From NCBI GenBank assembly GCA_028877045.1, contig JAGWPQ010000532.1:1-7337 (forward strand): a DNA stretch of 7,337 nucleotides. Reading direction: 5' to 3'. Every line of letters starts with the position of its first letter. Position 1 is the stretch's first letter. Made by a program: the position numbers and the translations under genes. The DNA comes from Bacteroidota bacterium (GTDB taxonomy: Bacteria > Bacteroidota > Bacteroidia > Chitinophagales > Chitinophagaceae). Shown piece by piece: positions 1-5,730 of this stretch. Below the pieces are notes generated by a model, which made no database searches, had not been told where the DNA came from, and was given only the letters and a program-made list of their open reading frames with translations.

Positions 1-684
1 AGCAATTTCGAATATTTGATCGAATATTTTCGCAGTACACATAAAGTTGTGGTTCCGTTATTGCCATTGTTTGAATTAGATATTTTTCATACCACAGTTA
101 GCGGACTGGCAAAACATGTTCAAAAATTTATTGAAGTAAGAGAATACGAAAATATTCATCTATTGGGTAATTCATTAGGTGGCCATGTTGCATTGGTGTA
201 TGTGCTGAAACATCCCGAAAAAATAAAATCATTGATCCTTACCGGAAGTTCAGGTTTGTTTGAGAACGGGATGGGCGATAGTTATCCAAAGCGCGGTGAC
301 AGAGAATATATTAAAAACAAAACGGCGCTGACTTTCTACGATCCTGCAATGGCTTCGCCGGAATTAGTTGATGAAGTTTTTGAAATAACCAACAACAGAA
401 TAAAAGTTATTAAAGTAATTTCTTTGGCAAAAAGCGCAATACGTAGCAATTTGGGCGAAGAATTGAATCAGATAAAACAGCCAACATTATTAATTTGGGG
501 TAATAACGATACTATTACGCCGCCATTTGTTGGAAGAGAATTCAATAAATTAATACCCAACAGCGAGTTGTATTTTATTGACAAATGTGGTCATGCTCCA
601 ATGATGGAAGTGCCGCAGGAATTTAATGAAATTTTGAACAGGTTTCTTTTAAAAATGAAAAAGCCGGCTGCAACTGTTGCATAG
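1..684 (+). CDS. Alpha/beta hydrolase fold protein, 5' end missing
   Basis: This is the C-terminal 227 residues of a cytoplasmic alpha/beta hydrolase; the frame is open to base 1, so the true start lies upstream. A TTG at 16-18 could be read as a start, but the residues before it (SNFEYL) continue the fold, so it is internal. The catalytic triad is visible: the nucleophile elbow GNSLGGH with Ser at 172-174, the acid in WGNND (Asp at 508-510) and the base in CGHAP (His at 592-594). The HG oxyanion-hole segment expected near the N terminus lies outside the window. The strand before the Asp (PTLLIWG) and the late MMEVPQEF helix are typical of the fold. The substrate cannot be told; esterases, lactonases and C-C hydrolases all share these motifs. 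The CBS gene follows after 34 bases with no obvious terminator or promoter, so the two are probably co-transcribed. Homologues sit beside the CBS/NAD kinase genes in many Bacteroidota. Confidence 0.9.
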   Translation, partial: SNFEYLIEYFRSTHKVVVPLLPLFELDIFHTTVSGLAKHVQKFIEVREYENIHLLGNSLGGHVALVYVLKHPEKIKSLILTGSSGLFENGMGDSYPKRGDREYIKNKTALTFYDPAMASPELVDEVFEITNNRIKVIKVISLAKSAIRSNLGEELNQIKQPTLLIWGNNDTITPPFVGREFNKLIPNSELYFIDKCGHAPMMEVPQEFNEILNRFLLKMKKPAATVA

Positions 685-718
685 TTTTTGGTGTCTGTAT
701 AATAACGAAAGCAAATAA

Positions 719-1378
719 ATGTTAGCATCACAACTTATACAAACAAATTATCCATCCATTCATCTTTTTGATAAAGTATCGCTTGCTTTACACTTAATGG
801 ATGAATATGATGTGCAGCATTTGCCAGTTGTACATGAAGAAAAATTTGCAGGATTAGTTTGCAAAGATGATCTGCTGGATGCCGATGAAAATACTACGGT
901 TGCTGCTTTGGAATATCAATTCATTAAATCGAGCATAAAATCCGAAGAACATTTTTTAGCGGCATTAAAACAAATTTCTGAATCCAATCTTTCACTTGTT
1001 GCTGTAGTAAACGAGCAATCGGAATTAAAAGGTGTGATCACTGCAACCGAATTAATAAAAGTATTATCGAAATTTACCGGCAGCGAAGATCCCGGCGGAA
1101 TGATTGTTTTGGAAATGGAAAGAAGAAATTATTCCTTCGGCGAGATTAGTCGTTTGGTAGAAACAAATGATGCCAGCATCATGCAATTGAATACAATGCC
1201 TGGCAACGATTTAGGAATGATTACGGTTACCATCAAAATAAATAAAATTGAAGTGAGCGATATTGTTGCCACATTTCAACGCTACGATTATCAGGTTCAA
1301 TATTATTTTGGCGAAGAACATTATACAAATGAATTGAAAGAAAATTATAATCACCTGCTTTCATATCTGAATATTTAA
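719..1378 (+). CDS. CBS-pair protein with C-terminal ACT-like domain
   Basis: A soluble 219-residue protein with no signal peptide or membrane segment. Residues about 2-55 form a first CBS motif (DKVSLALHLMDEYDVQHLPVV, then FAGLVCKDDLL). Residues about 65-120 form a second (EEHFLAALKQISESN, LVAVVNEQSELKGVITATELI). Residues about 127-198 read as an ACT-like regulatory fold (MIVLEMERRNYSFGEISRLVE, then ITVTIKINKIEVSDIVATFQRYDY). CBS pairs usually bind adenine nucleotides (AMP, ATP, NAD derivatives, cyclic dinucleotides) and ACT domains bind amino acids or other small ligands. No catalytic domain is attached, so I infer a stand-alone sensor or partner protein whose ligand and target are unknown. 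Its usual place next to NAD kinase in Bacteroidota makes a nucleotide ligand plausible but unproven. The ATG at 719 has an A-rich upstream region (GCAAATAA) and begins directly with the CBS fold, so the start looks right. Confidence 0.85.
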   Translation: MLASQLIQTNYPSIHLFDKVSLALHLMDEYDVQHLPVVHEEKFAGLVCKDDLLDADENTTVAALEYQFIKSSIKSEEHFLAALKQISESNLSLVAVVNEQSELKGVITATELIKVLSKFTGSEDPGGMIVLEMERRNYSFGEISRLVETNDASIMQLNTMPGNDLGMITVTIKINKIEVSDIVATFQRYDYQVQYYFGEEHYTNELKENYNHLLSYLNI

Positions 1379-1401
1379 TGAATCACAAAAAATTCTCTAT
1401 T

Positions 1402-1450
1402 GGTTTAATTATACACTGAACCCTGTTAATTTTTTTCAACAAATTAATAG
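1402..1450 (+). repeat. Two adjacent inverted repeats in the CBS-Omp85 gap
   Basis: The first possible hairpin is GGTTTA (1402-1407) with TGAACC (1417-1422), including one G-U pair, and a 9-base loop. The second and stronger is CTGTTAATTT (1423-1432) with AAATTAATAG (1441-1450): ten pairs with one G-U and an 8-base loop, TTTTCAAC. A run of seven T (1430-1436) falls seven bases after the first stem but inside the second, so neither is a clean Rho-independent terminator. The position, 24 bases after the CBS stop codon, suits transcript-end or processing structure. The stems are mostly A-T, so chance is a serious alternative. Confidence 0.3.
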
Positions 1451-1481
1451 CTGTTATATCAATCGCTTACATTTACTTTTC
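1451..1481 (+). promoter_or_regulatory. Weak candidate promoter for the Omp85 gene
   Basis: CTG at 1451-1453, a 20-base spacer and TACTTTTC at 1474-1481 resemble the Bacteroidota promoter pattern (TTG, 19-21 bases, TAnnTTTG), with one mismatch in each element. The predicted transcription start would be roughly ten bases before the ATG at 1501. The 122-base gap before this gene is longer than the 34-base gap before the CBS gene, which fits a separate promoter. The match is poor and A+T-rich DNA produces such hits by chance. Confidence 0.22.
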
Positions 1482-1500
1482 TTAAAAAGCAGTTATTTAA

Positions 1501-2934
1501 ATGAGATATTGGCTTGCTGTTTTATTGTTTGTTTTTTTTATGCAAAATAGTTTTTCACAATCGGCCAAGGTTGTTGATACTGCTGTTGTTGTTTCCGATT
1601 CTGTTCAAACAAAAAAAAATACAGTCGTTTTTATTGGGGATGTAATTGTTACCGGAAATAAAAAAACAAGAACGTATATCATTTTGCGCGAAACAACTTT
1701 TAAAAAGGGTGACCAGATGTCGCTACCCGATCTTTCTAAAAAATTAATTGAATCAAAACAATTAATTTATAATACCGGTCTATTTGTTGACGATTCGGTT
1801 TATATCTCTTCGCAAAAAGGAAATATTGTTTTTATTAATATCGATGTAAAAGAACGTTGGTATTTTTTCCCGCTGCCCTATTTTATTTTAATTGACAGAA
1901 ATTTTAATCAATGGTGGGTTCAGGAAAACAGAAGTTTGGCACGAGTTGATTATGGTATGAAGTTTATGCAAAACAATGTCAGTGGGCAAAACGATAATTT
2001 GAATATTTGGTTGATCAATGGATATGATCAGCAAATAACTTTGCGCTATACACTTCCGTTCGTCGACAAAAAACTAACTAAGGGTTTTAATGTTGGATTT
2101 ACTCATTCGCGTCAACGCGAAATAAATTATGCAACCAGTACCGGTAATCAGCAAGTTTTTTTGAACCTTCCGAATGATTATTCAAGAAATGTCACACGAT
2201 TCGATCTTACCTATTCATATCGGCCCGATCAAAGGATTAGTCATTTTTTTCGGATCTCTTACAACAACGAATCAATTGCCGATACAGTTTTAAAATTAAA
2301 TCCAGCTTATTATCCAAACAACTCAACCAATTTTAAATATATTGACTTTGGTTATTATTTCAGATACTATAACTCAGATTATAATATTTATCCAACAAAA
2401 GGAATTATTGGCGAAGCTTTTATTTATAAAAGAGGATTAGATAATATAAGTAACCTCTGGCAAATCGGGTTTCATACTTTGTATGCAAAACCAATTTTAC
2501 CAAAAACTTTTTTTCATGTTGAAGCGGCTGCGACCATTAAATTTCCTTCAACCGACTATTTTATCAATCAACCCTTATTTGGTTACGGATATTATAATTT
2601 ACGCGGAATGGAATATTATGTGGTGGATGGAACGGCGGGTGCCCTGGGAAAATTTACATTATACAGGGAATTATTCAGCTATATTTATAAAACACCTTTT
2701 CGCAGTAAAACGCACGATAAAATTCCGTTCCGGTTTTATCTGAAAGCTTACAGTGATGCGGGTTACAGCTATAGCCAGAACATAACCAATACATTATTCA
2801 ACAATAAATTAATGTACAGTTACGGTGTTGGATTGGATATAGTTTCTATTTACGATTTTGTATTTCGTTTCGAGTACAGTTTCAATCAACTCGGCAACAA
2901 TGGACTATATTTACATGCTCATAATAGTTTTTAA
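1501..2934 (+). CDS. Short Omp85-family outer membrane protein, one POTRA domain
   Basis: A 477-residue protein with a signal peptide (MRYWLAVLLFVFFMQNSFSQ, probable cleavage after Gln20) and a short polar linker (20-42). A single POTRA-like module covers about 43-118: VVFIGDVIVTGNKKTR, a helix pair ending in IYNTGLF, then FINIDVKERW. The rest, about 120-477, is rich in alternating aromatic strands and fits a 16-strand barrel. LRGMEYYVVDG (367-377) corresponds to the conserved (V/I)RGF loop-6 motif of BamA/TamA, and the chain ends in Phe, as in many outer membrane proteins. It is much shorter than BamA, which has five POTRA domains. The family inserts or translocates proteins or lipids at the outer membrane; the substrate here is unknown. 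It sits between the CBS gene and NAD kinase, where many Bacteroidota have no gene. It might be an accessory assembly factor, a TamA-like transporter, or a diverged barrel without insertase activity. Confidence 0.85.
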   Translation: MRYWLAVLLFVFFMQNSFSQSAKVVDTAVVVSDSVQTKKNTVVFIGDVIVTGNKKTRTYIILRETTFKKGDQMSLPDLSKKLIESKQLIYNTGLFVDDSVYISSQKGNIVFINIDVKERWYFFPLPYFILIDRNFNQWWVQENRSLARVDYGMKFMQNNVSGQNDNLNIWLINGYDQQITLRYTLPFVDKKLTKGFNVGFTHSRQREINYATSTGNQQVFLNLPNDYSRNVTRFDLTYSYRPDQRISHFFRISYNNESIADTVLKLNPAYYPNNSTNFKYIDFGYYFRYYNSDYNIYPTKGIIGEAFIYKRGLDNISNLWQIGFHTLYAKPILPKTFFHVEAAATIKFPSTDYFINQPLFGYGYYNLRGMEYYVVDGTAGALGKFTLYRELFSYIYKTPFRSKTHDKIPFRFYLKAYSDAGYSYSQNITNTLFNNKLMYSYGVGLDIVSIYDFVFRFEYSFNQLGNNGLYLHAHNSF

Positions 2935-2939
2935 ATTTG
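2932..2939 (+). promoter_or_regulatory. -7-like element before NAD kinase, overlapping the Omp85 stop codon
   Basis: TAAATTTG matches the Bacteroidota -7 consensus TAnnTTTG exactly, and its first three bases are the TAA stop codon of the preceding gene. The -33 element is poor: only TTTA at 2910-2913, with an 18-base spacer. If active, transcription would begin near 2945, giving a leader of about 40 bases that opens with the hairpin at 2947-2971. The coding constraint on the upstream region may explain the weak -33. Confidence 0.38.
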
Positions 2940-2946
2940 CATCATT

Positions 2947-2971
2947 TACTTCTAATTGAAAAATTGAAGTA
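2947..2971 (+). repeat. Hairpin in the NAD kinase leader, GAAA loop
   Basis: TACTTC (2947-2952) pairs with GAAGTA (2966-2971), and AATT (2954-2957) pairs with AATT (2962-2965). One T is bulged at 2953 and the loop is GAAA, a stable GNRA-type tetraloop, giving ten pairs in all. The stem ends 12 bases before the ATG at 2984, leaving an unpaired A-rich stretch (TATAAAAAAATA) as the ribosome landing region. It lacks a following T run, so it does not look like a terminator. A role in 5'-end stability or translation of NAD kinase is inference. Confidence 0.4.
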
Positions 2972-2983
2972 TAAAAAAATATA

Positions 2984-3853
2984 ATGAAAGTAGCTATTTA
3001 CAGCAGAGGTTTAGATCCCGAGCAGGGCAGTTCGTTACAGGCTTTGCTCGAAGAACTTTCTTTGCATAAAGTTCAGGTGTTTATTTATCAGCCTTTGCTC
3101 GAACAATTTTCGATAACAGATCAAAATATAATTCCGTTTAAATCTCCCGAAGAATTAAAAGCTGATGTGGAATGTTTAATTGGTATTGGTGGCGATGGAA
3201 CAATTTTAGATGCGGTAACAATTGTTAAGGACAGTAATATTCCGATCCTGGGTATCAACTTTGGACGATTGGGTTTTTTGGCAAGCATCAGCCGCGATGA
3301 ATTATCCATTGCTGTTGATGCGTTGGTAAACCGGACATTTATTATTGATAAAAGAAGTTTAATTCATGTTGATGCCAATCAGCCTTTATTCGGTAATACT
3401 CCTTATGCGTTGAACGAATTCGCGATTCATAAAAGAGACACATCACCCATGATAAAAATTCATACTTATTTGAATGGTGAATTTTTAAATACTTATTGGG
3501 CCGATGGTTTGGTGGTATCTACGCCAACAGGCTCTACCGGATATAATATGAGTTGCAACGGCCCTATATTATTTCCTGAATCATCAAGTTTTGTTATTAC
3601 ACCGGTGGCACCGCATAATTTAAATGTACGGTCGATTGTGGTGGCCGACGATAGTATCATTTCTTTTGAAGTGGAAGGAAGATCGGATCAATTTATTTGT
3701 GTATTAGATTCGCGGAGAGAAATTGTTGACATCAATATTCAATTGGCAGTGAAGAAAGAAAAATTTTCGGTTAATTTAATCCGCTTGAACGAAAACAGTT
3801 TTTTGTCAACTCTGCGAACTAAATTAACATGGGGATTAGATAAAAGAAATTAA
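2984..3853 (+). CDS. nadK: NAD kinase
   Basis: Phosphorylates NAD to NADP in the cytoplasm using ATP (or polyphosphate in some bacteria) and is the sole de novo source of NADP. The 289-residue length fits the family. The hallmarks are in order: GGDGT at 69-73 with the catalytic Asp71, a GINFGRLGFLA segment at 90-100, the NE pair at 144-145 (ALNEFAIHKR), the conserved DGLVVSTPTGSTGYNMSCNG segment from 174, and ITPVAPHNLNVR at 205-216. All key residues are present. The ATG at 2984 opens directly into the first beta strand (MKVAIYSRG), as expected, and follows an A-rich leader with no strong Shine-Dalgarno. The neighbours are an Omp85 protein 49 bases upstream and a DUF6089 barrel 54 bases downstream. 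In many Bacteroidota nadK lies in this same envelope cluster beside a CBS protein. The older symbol is ppnK. Confidence 0.97.
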   Translation: MKVAIYSRGLDPEQGSSLQALLEELSLHKVQVFIYQPLLEQFSITDQNIIPFKSPEELKADVECLIGIGGDGTILDAVTIVKDSNIPILGINFGRLGFLASISRDELSIAVDALVNRTFIIDKRSLIHVDANQPLFGNTPYALNEFAIHKRDTSPMIKIHTYLNGEFLNTYWADGLVVSTPTGSTGYNMSCNGPILFPESSSFVITPVAPHNLNVRSIVVADDSIISFEVEGRSDQFICVLDSRREIVDINIQLAVKKEKFSVNLIRLNENSFLSTLRTKLTWGLDKRN

Positions 3854-3878
3854 CTTTTTATCTATCTCTAAAACCTGC

Positions 3879-3897
3879 AACTTTATACAATAAAGTT
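3879..3897 (+). repeat. Inverted repeat before the DUF6089 gene
   Basis: AACTTTA (3879-3885) and TAAAGTT (3891-3897) form a perfect 7-base inverted repeat around TACAA, ending 10 bases before the ATG at 3908. With only one G-C pair it would be a weak RNA hairpin, and no T run follows it. It could equally be a protein-binding site or chance in A+T-rich DNA. I see no convincing TAnnTTTG element in this 54-base gap, so the gene is probably read from the NAD kinase transcript. Confidence 0.28.
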
Positions 3898-3907
3898 TAA
3901 AATAATA

Positions 3908-4750
3908 ATGTATAAAATTTTCATAAGCATATTATTTTTTCTTACACCGTTCATTCATGCAAATTCGCAAATAACGGAGAGCTTTGTACATCAGGGCGAG
4001 ATGGGTCTTTCTATTGGTGCGGGCACCTATTTCGGCGATTTGAATAATACAACTGATCTCAGCCATTCAAAGTTTGCTGCAGGAGGCTTCTACAGCAAGC
4101 AATTCAATAATTATATCGGATTCAAGATCTCTGGCAATTATGCTTTTCTTGGATATTCAGATCGGTATAGTGGCAATCCTGTTCAAAGAAGCCGCAATCT
4201 GAGTTTTAATACCAATGTTTGGGAACTAAGTGTAAGCGGACAGTTTAATTTTTTTAAGTTTTATCCGGGGTTTCCACAATATGATTTTACACCTTATGTT
4301 AGTTTGGGTATTGGTGCTTTCTCCTACGATCCGTATGCTTATTTAAATGGACAAAAATATTATCTGCGACCCATTGGAACCGAAGGTCAGGGAAGCCCGT
4401 TGTATCCAAACCTTAGTCCGTATAAAAATGTAGCAGTTTGTTTCCCCATTGGCATTGGATTTAAAAAAGCGCTGAATGACAGATTTAATGTATTTGCTGA
4501 ACTGATTTATCGGTTCACTACCACAAAATATTTAGATGATGTAAGTGGAACGTATGCCCCCGACGCATTTCCGCCTGATGCAAACGGAAACCCTTCTGCC
4601 GGTTTTTTATTGCAGGACAGAAGTTATGAAGTAGGTTCGCCAATTGGTGTAAAAGGCAAACAACGCGGTAACGGTAAAAACGATTCCTTCGCTACAATAC
4701 AGTTTGGAATTTCTTTTAATATTCAATCGTATCGCTGCCCTTCTTTCTAA
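3908..4750 (+). CDS. DUF6089-type outer membrane beta-barrel protein
   Basis: A 280-residue exported protein with a signal peptide (MYKIFISILFFLTPFIHANS, probable cleavage near residue 20). The mature chain begins with a strand carrying MGLSIGAGTYFGDLN (32-46). It continues with alternating-residue strands such as IGFKISGNYAFLGY, WELSVSGQFNFF, PYVSLGIGAFSY and FNVFAELIYRF, consistent with a small barrel of about eight strands. The segments RFTTTKYLDDVSGTY (202-216) and NDSFATIQFGISFNIQSYRCPSF near the C terminus are what I recognise from the DUF6089 family, which in Bacteroidota typically sits between NAD kinase and uppS/bamA. No catalytic motif is evident. Its steady linkage to bamA suggests a part in outer membrane assembly or structure, but that is inference. 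It is followed by a 69-base gap holding the uppS promoter. Confidence 0.82.
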   Translation: MYKIFISILFFLTPFIHANSQITESFVHQGEMGLSIGAGTYFGDLNNTTDLSHSKFAAGGFYSKQFNNYIGFKISGNYAFLGYSDRYSGNPVQRSRNLSFNTNVWELSVSGQFNFFKFYPGFPQYDFTPYVSLGIGAFSYDPYAYLNGQKYYLRPIGTEGQGSPLYPNLSPYKNVAVCFPIGIGFKKALNDRFNVFAELIYRFTTTKYLDDVSGTYAPDAFPPDANGNPSAGFLLQDRSYEVGSPIGVKGKQRGNGKNDSFATIQFGISFNIQSYRCPSF

Positions 4751-4764
4751 GCCGCGCAGGTTTC

Positions 4765-4796
4765 TTGAAATAAACAATATGCTTTTACTATTTTTG
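4765..4796 (+). promoter_or_regulatory. Candidate promoter for uppS-bamA
   Basis: TTG at 4765-4767, a spacer of 21 bases and TATTTTTG at 4789-4796 fit the Bacteroidota primary-sigma promoter (TTG, 19-21 bases, TAnnTTTG) in both elements and in spacing. Transcription would start near 4803, leaving a leader of only about 17 bases before the ATG at 4820. This is the best promoter match in the window. It implies that uppS and bamA can be expressed independently of the upstream genes. The last bases of the -7 element are also part of the palindrome at 4794-4810. Confidence 0.6.
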
Positions 4797-4810
4797 CCTT
4801 TTAAAGGCAA
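4794..4810 (+). repeat. Perfect palindrome over the uppS transcription start
   Basis: TTGCCTTT (4794-4801) and AAAGGCAA (4803-4810) are exact reverse complements around a single T. The left arm overlaps the last three bases of the -7 element and the centre lies on the predicted transcription start. It could be an operator for a dimeric repressor, or an RNA hairpin (TTGCCT/AGGCAA with a 5-base loop) ending nine bases before the ATG. With no T run it is not a good terminator for the DUF6089 gene. Confidence 0.4.
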
Positions 4811-4819
4811 GTTTAAAAT

Positions 4820-5581
4820 ATGCAGCCACTGATCGCACAAATAGACAAACAAAAATTACCCAAACATATTGCCATTATTATGGATGGCAATGGAAGATGG
4901 GCCGAAGAAAAAGGTCAGGACCGTTTGTATGGTCATTATCATGGCGTGGAAAGTGTAAGAAATATTGTTGAAGGCTGCGCCGAATTGGGGATTGAATATC
5001 TTACACTGTATGCATTCAGTACTGAAAACTGGGACAGGCCCGAGACGGAAGTAAATGGCTTGATGTCGTTATTGGTTGATACCATCAGAAAGGAAGTTCC
5101 CATTCTTAACAAAAATAATATAAAAATGCATGCAATCGGCAGCATTGAAATGTTGCCAACAGATGCGCAAAAAGCATTGGCTGAAGCGATTGAACTTACC
5201 GGTAAAAACACAGGATTAAATTTAATTATGGCATTGAGCTACAGCAGCAGATGGGAAATAGTGAATGCCGTTAAAAATATTGTTGTAGATGTAAATGCAG
5301 GTAAGCTTGATCCCAATGAAATAAACCAAAACACTTTTCAACAATATCTTTCAACCAGTAAATTTCCTGATCCCGAATTGATGATCCGCACCAGTGGCGA
5401 ATTCAGGATCAGTAATTTTTTATTGTATCAATTAGCTTATGCAGAATTATATTTTACAAATACCCGTTGGCCCGACTTCAGAAAAGAAAATCTTTTTGAA
5501 GCGATCATTGATTTCCAGTTCCGCGAAAGAAGGTTTGGAAAAACCGGAAAACAAATACAAAACGAGGAATATTTAGCCTGA
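4820..5581 (+). CDS. uppS: Undecaprenyl diphosphate synthase (cis-isoprenyl transferase)
   Basis: Condenses isopentenyl diphosphate units onto farnesyl diphosphate in cis to make the C55 lipid carrier for peptidoglycan, O-antigen and other envelope glycans; it acts at the inner face of the cytoplasmic membrane. The 253-residue length is normal. Family motifs are complete: HIAIIMDGNGRWA at 16-28 with the catalytic Asp22, the GHYHGVES region at 38-45, LTLYAFSTENWDRP at 61-74, and ELMIRTSGEFRISNFLLYQ at 186-204 carrying the two arginines and the serine that bind the IPP diphosphate. AYAELYFT at 207-214 then supplies the conserved Glu209, followed by WPDF and the FRERRFG tail. There is no signal peptide. 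The ATG at 4820 leaves about eleven residues before the conserved core and lies just after a good promoter. bamA follows, so lipid-carrier synthesis and outer membrane assembly may be expressed together. Confidence 0.97.
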   Translation: MQPLIAQIDKQKLPKHIAIIMDGNGRWAEEKGQDRLYGHYHGVESVRNIVEGCAELGIEYLTLYAFSTENWDRPETEVNGLMSLLVDTIRKEVPILNKNNIKMHAIGSIEMLPTDAQKALAEAIELTGKNTGLNLIMALSYSSRWEIVNAVKNIVVDVNAGKLDPNEINQNTFQQYLSTSKFPDPELMIRTSGEFRISNFLLYQLAYAELYFTNTRWPDFRKENLFEAIIDFQFRERRFGKTGKQIQNEEYLA

Positions 5582-5639
5582 TAATGACAGATTATTTTAA
5601 TATTAGATTGATTTAACAAAGACTTTTAAATATTCCGCA

Positions 5640-5647
5640 TTAATTTG
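5640..5647 (+). promoter_or_regulatory. Weak -7-like element before bamA
   Basis: TTAATTTG differs from TAnnTTTG at one base and is followed by CC, as at the uppS promoter. No TTG lies at the right distance upstream; the nearest, at 5608-5610, is 29 bases away. If used, transcription would start near 5653. That would give a leader of about 78 bases for the ATG at 5731, or a nearly leaderless message for the ATG at 5659. bamA can also be read from the uppS promoter. Confidence 0.2.
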
Positions 5648-5671
5648 CCCAACTTAAAATGCTAAAACAAC

Positions 5672-5706
5672 TGTTGAAAGCCGCTAATTATGCAATACTT
5701 TCAGCA
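5672..5706 (+). repeat. Inverted repeat upstream of the bamA signal peptide
   Basis: TGTTGAAAG (5672-5680) pairs with CTTTCAGCA (5698-5706): nine pairs including one G-U, with a 17-base loop, ending 24 bases before the ATG at 5731. If translation begins at 5731 this lies in the leader of bamA. If it begins at 5659 it is inside the coding sequence. No T run follows, so it is not a terminator for uppS. Confidence 0.28.
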
Positions 5707-5730
5707 ACAATATTTATAAACCCCAAACGG

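Noticed and set aside
16..18. TTG as the start codon of the alpha/beta hydrolase
   Set aside because: The frame is open to base 1, and the residues before it continue the hydrolase fold. The oxyanion-hole segment is also missing, so the gene must begin upstream of the window.
698..703. TATAAT, an exact E. coli-type -10 hexamer before the CBS gene
   Set aside because: Bacteroidota use TAnnTTTG-type elements. The only TTG-like -35 candidate (677-682) is 15 bases away and lies on the hydrolase stop codon. The 34-base gap favours co-transcription.
1402..1436. Rho-independent terminator after the CBS gene
   Set aside because: The six-pair stem is weak, and the seven-T run begins seven bases after it and is taken up by a second stem. 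I kept it only as a possible structured gap.
2483..2743. 86-codon plus-strand open frame inside the Omp85 gene
   Set aside because: It lies wholly within the barrel-coding region in another frame, lacks a leader and has no recognisable motif.
4607..4852. Minus-strand open frame across the DUF6089-uppS junction
   Set aside because: It overlaps the ends of two well-supported genes and the uppS promoter. Its translation shows no domain, and all real genes here are on the plus strand.
4939..5211. Minus-strand open frame inside uppS
   Set aside because: It is antisense to conserved catalytic motifs of uppS, so its openness follows from the codon use of the real gene. Similar minus-strand frames within nadK and bamA were set aside for the same reason.
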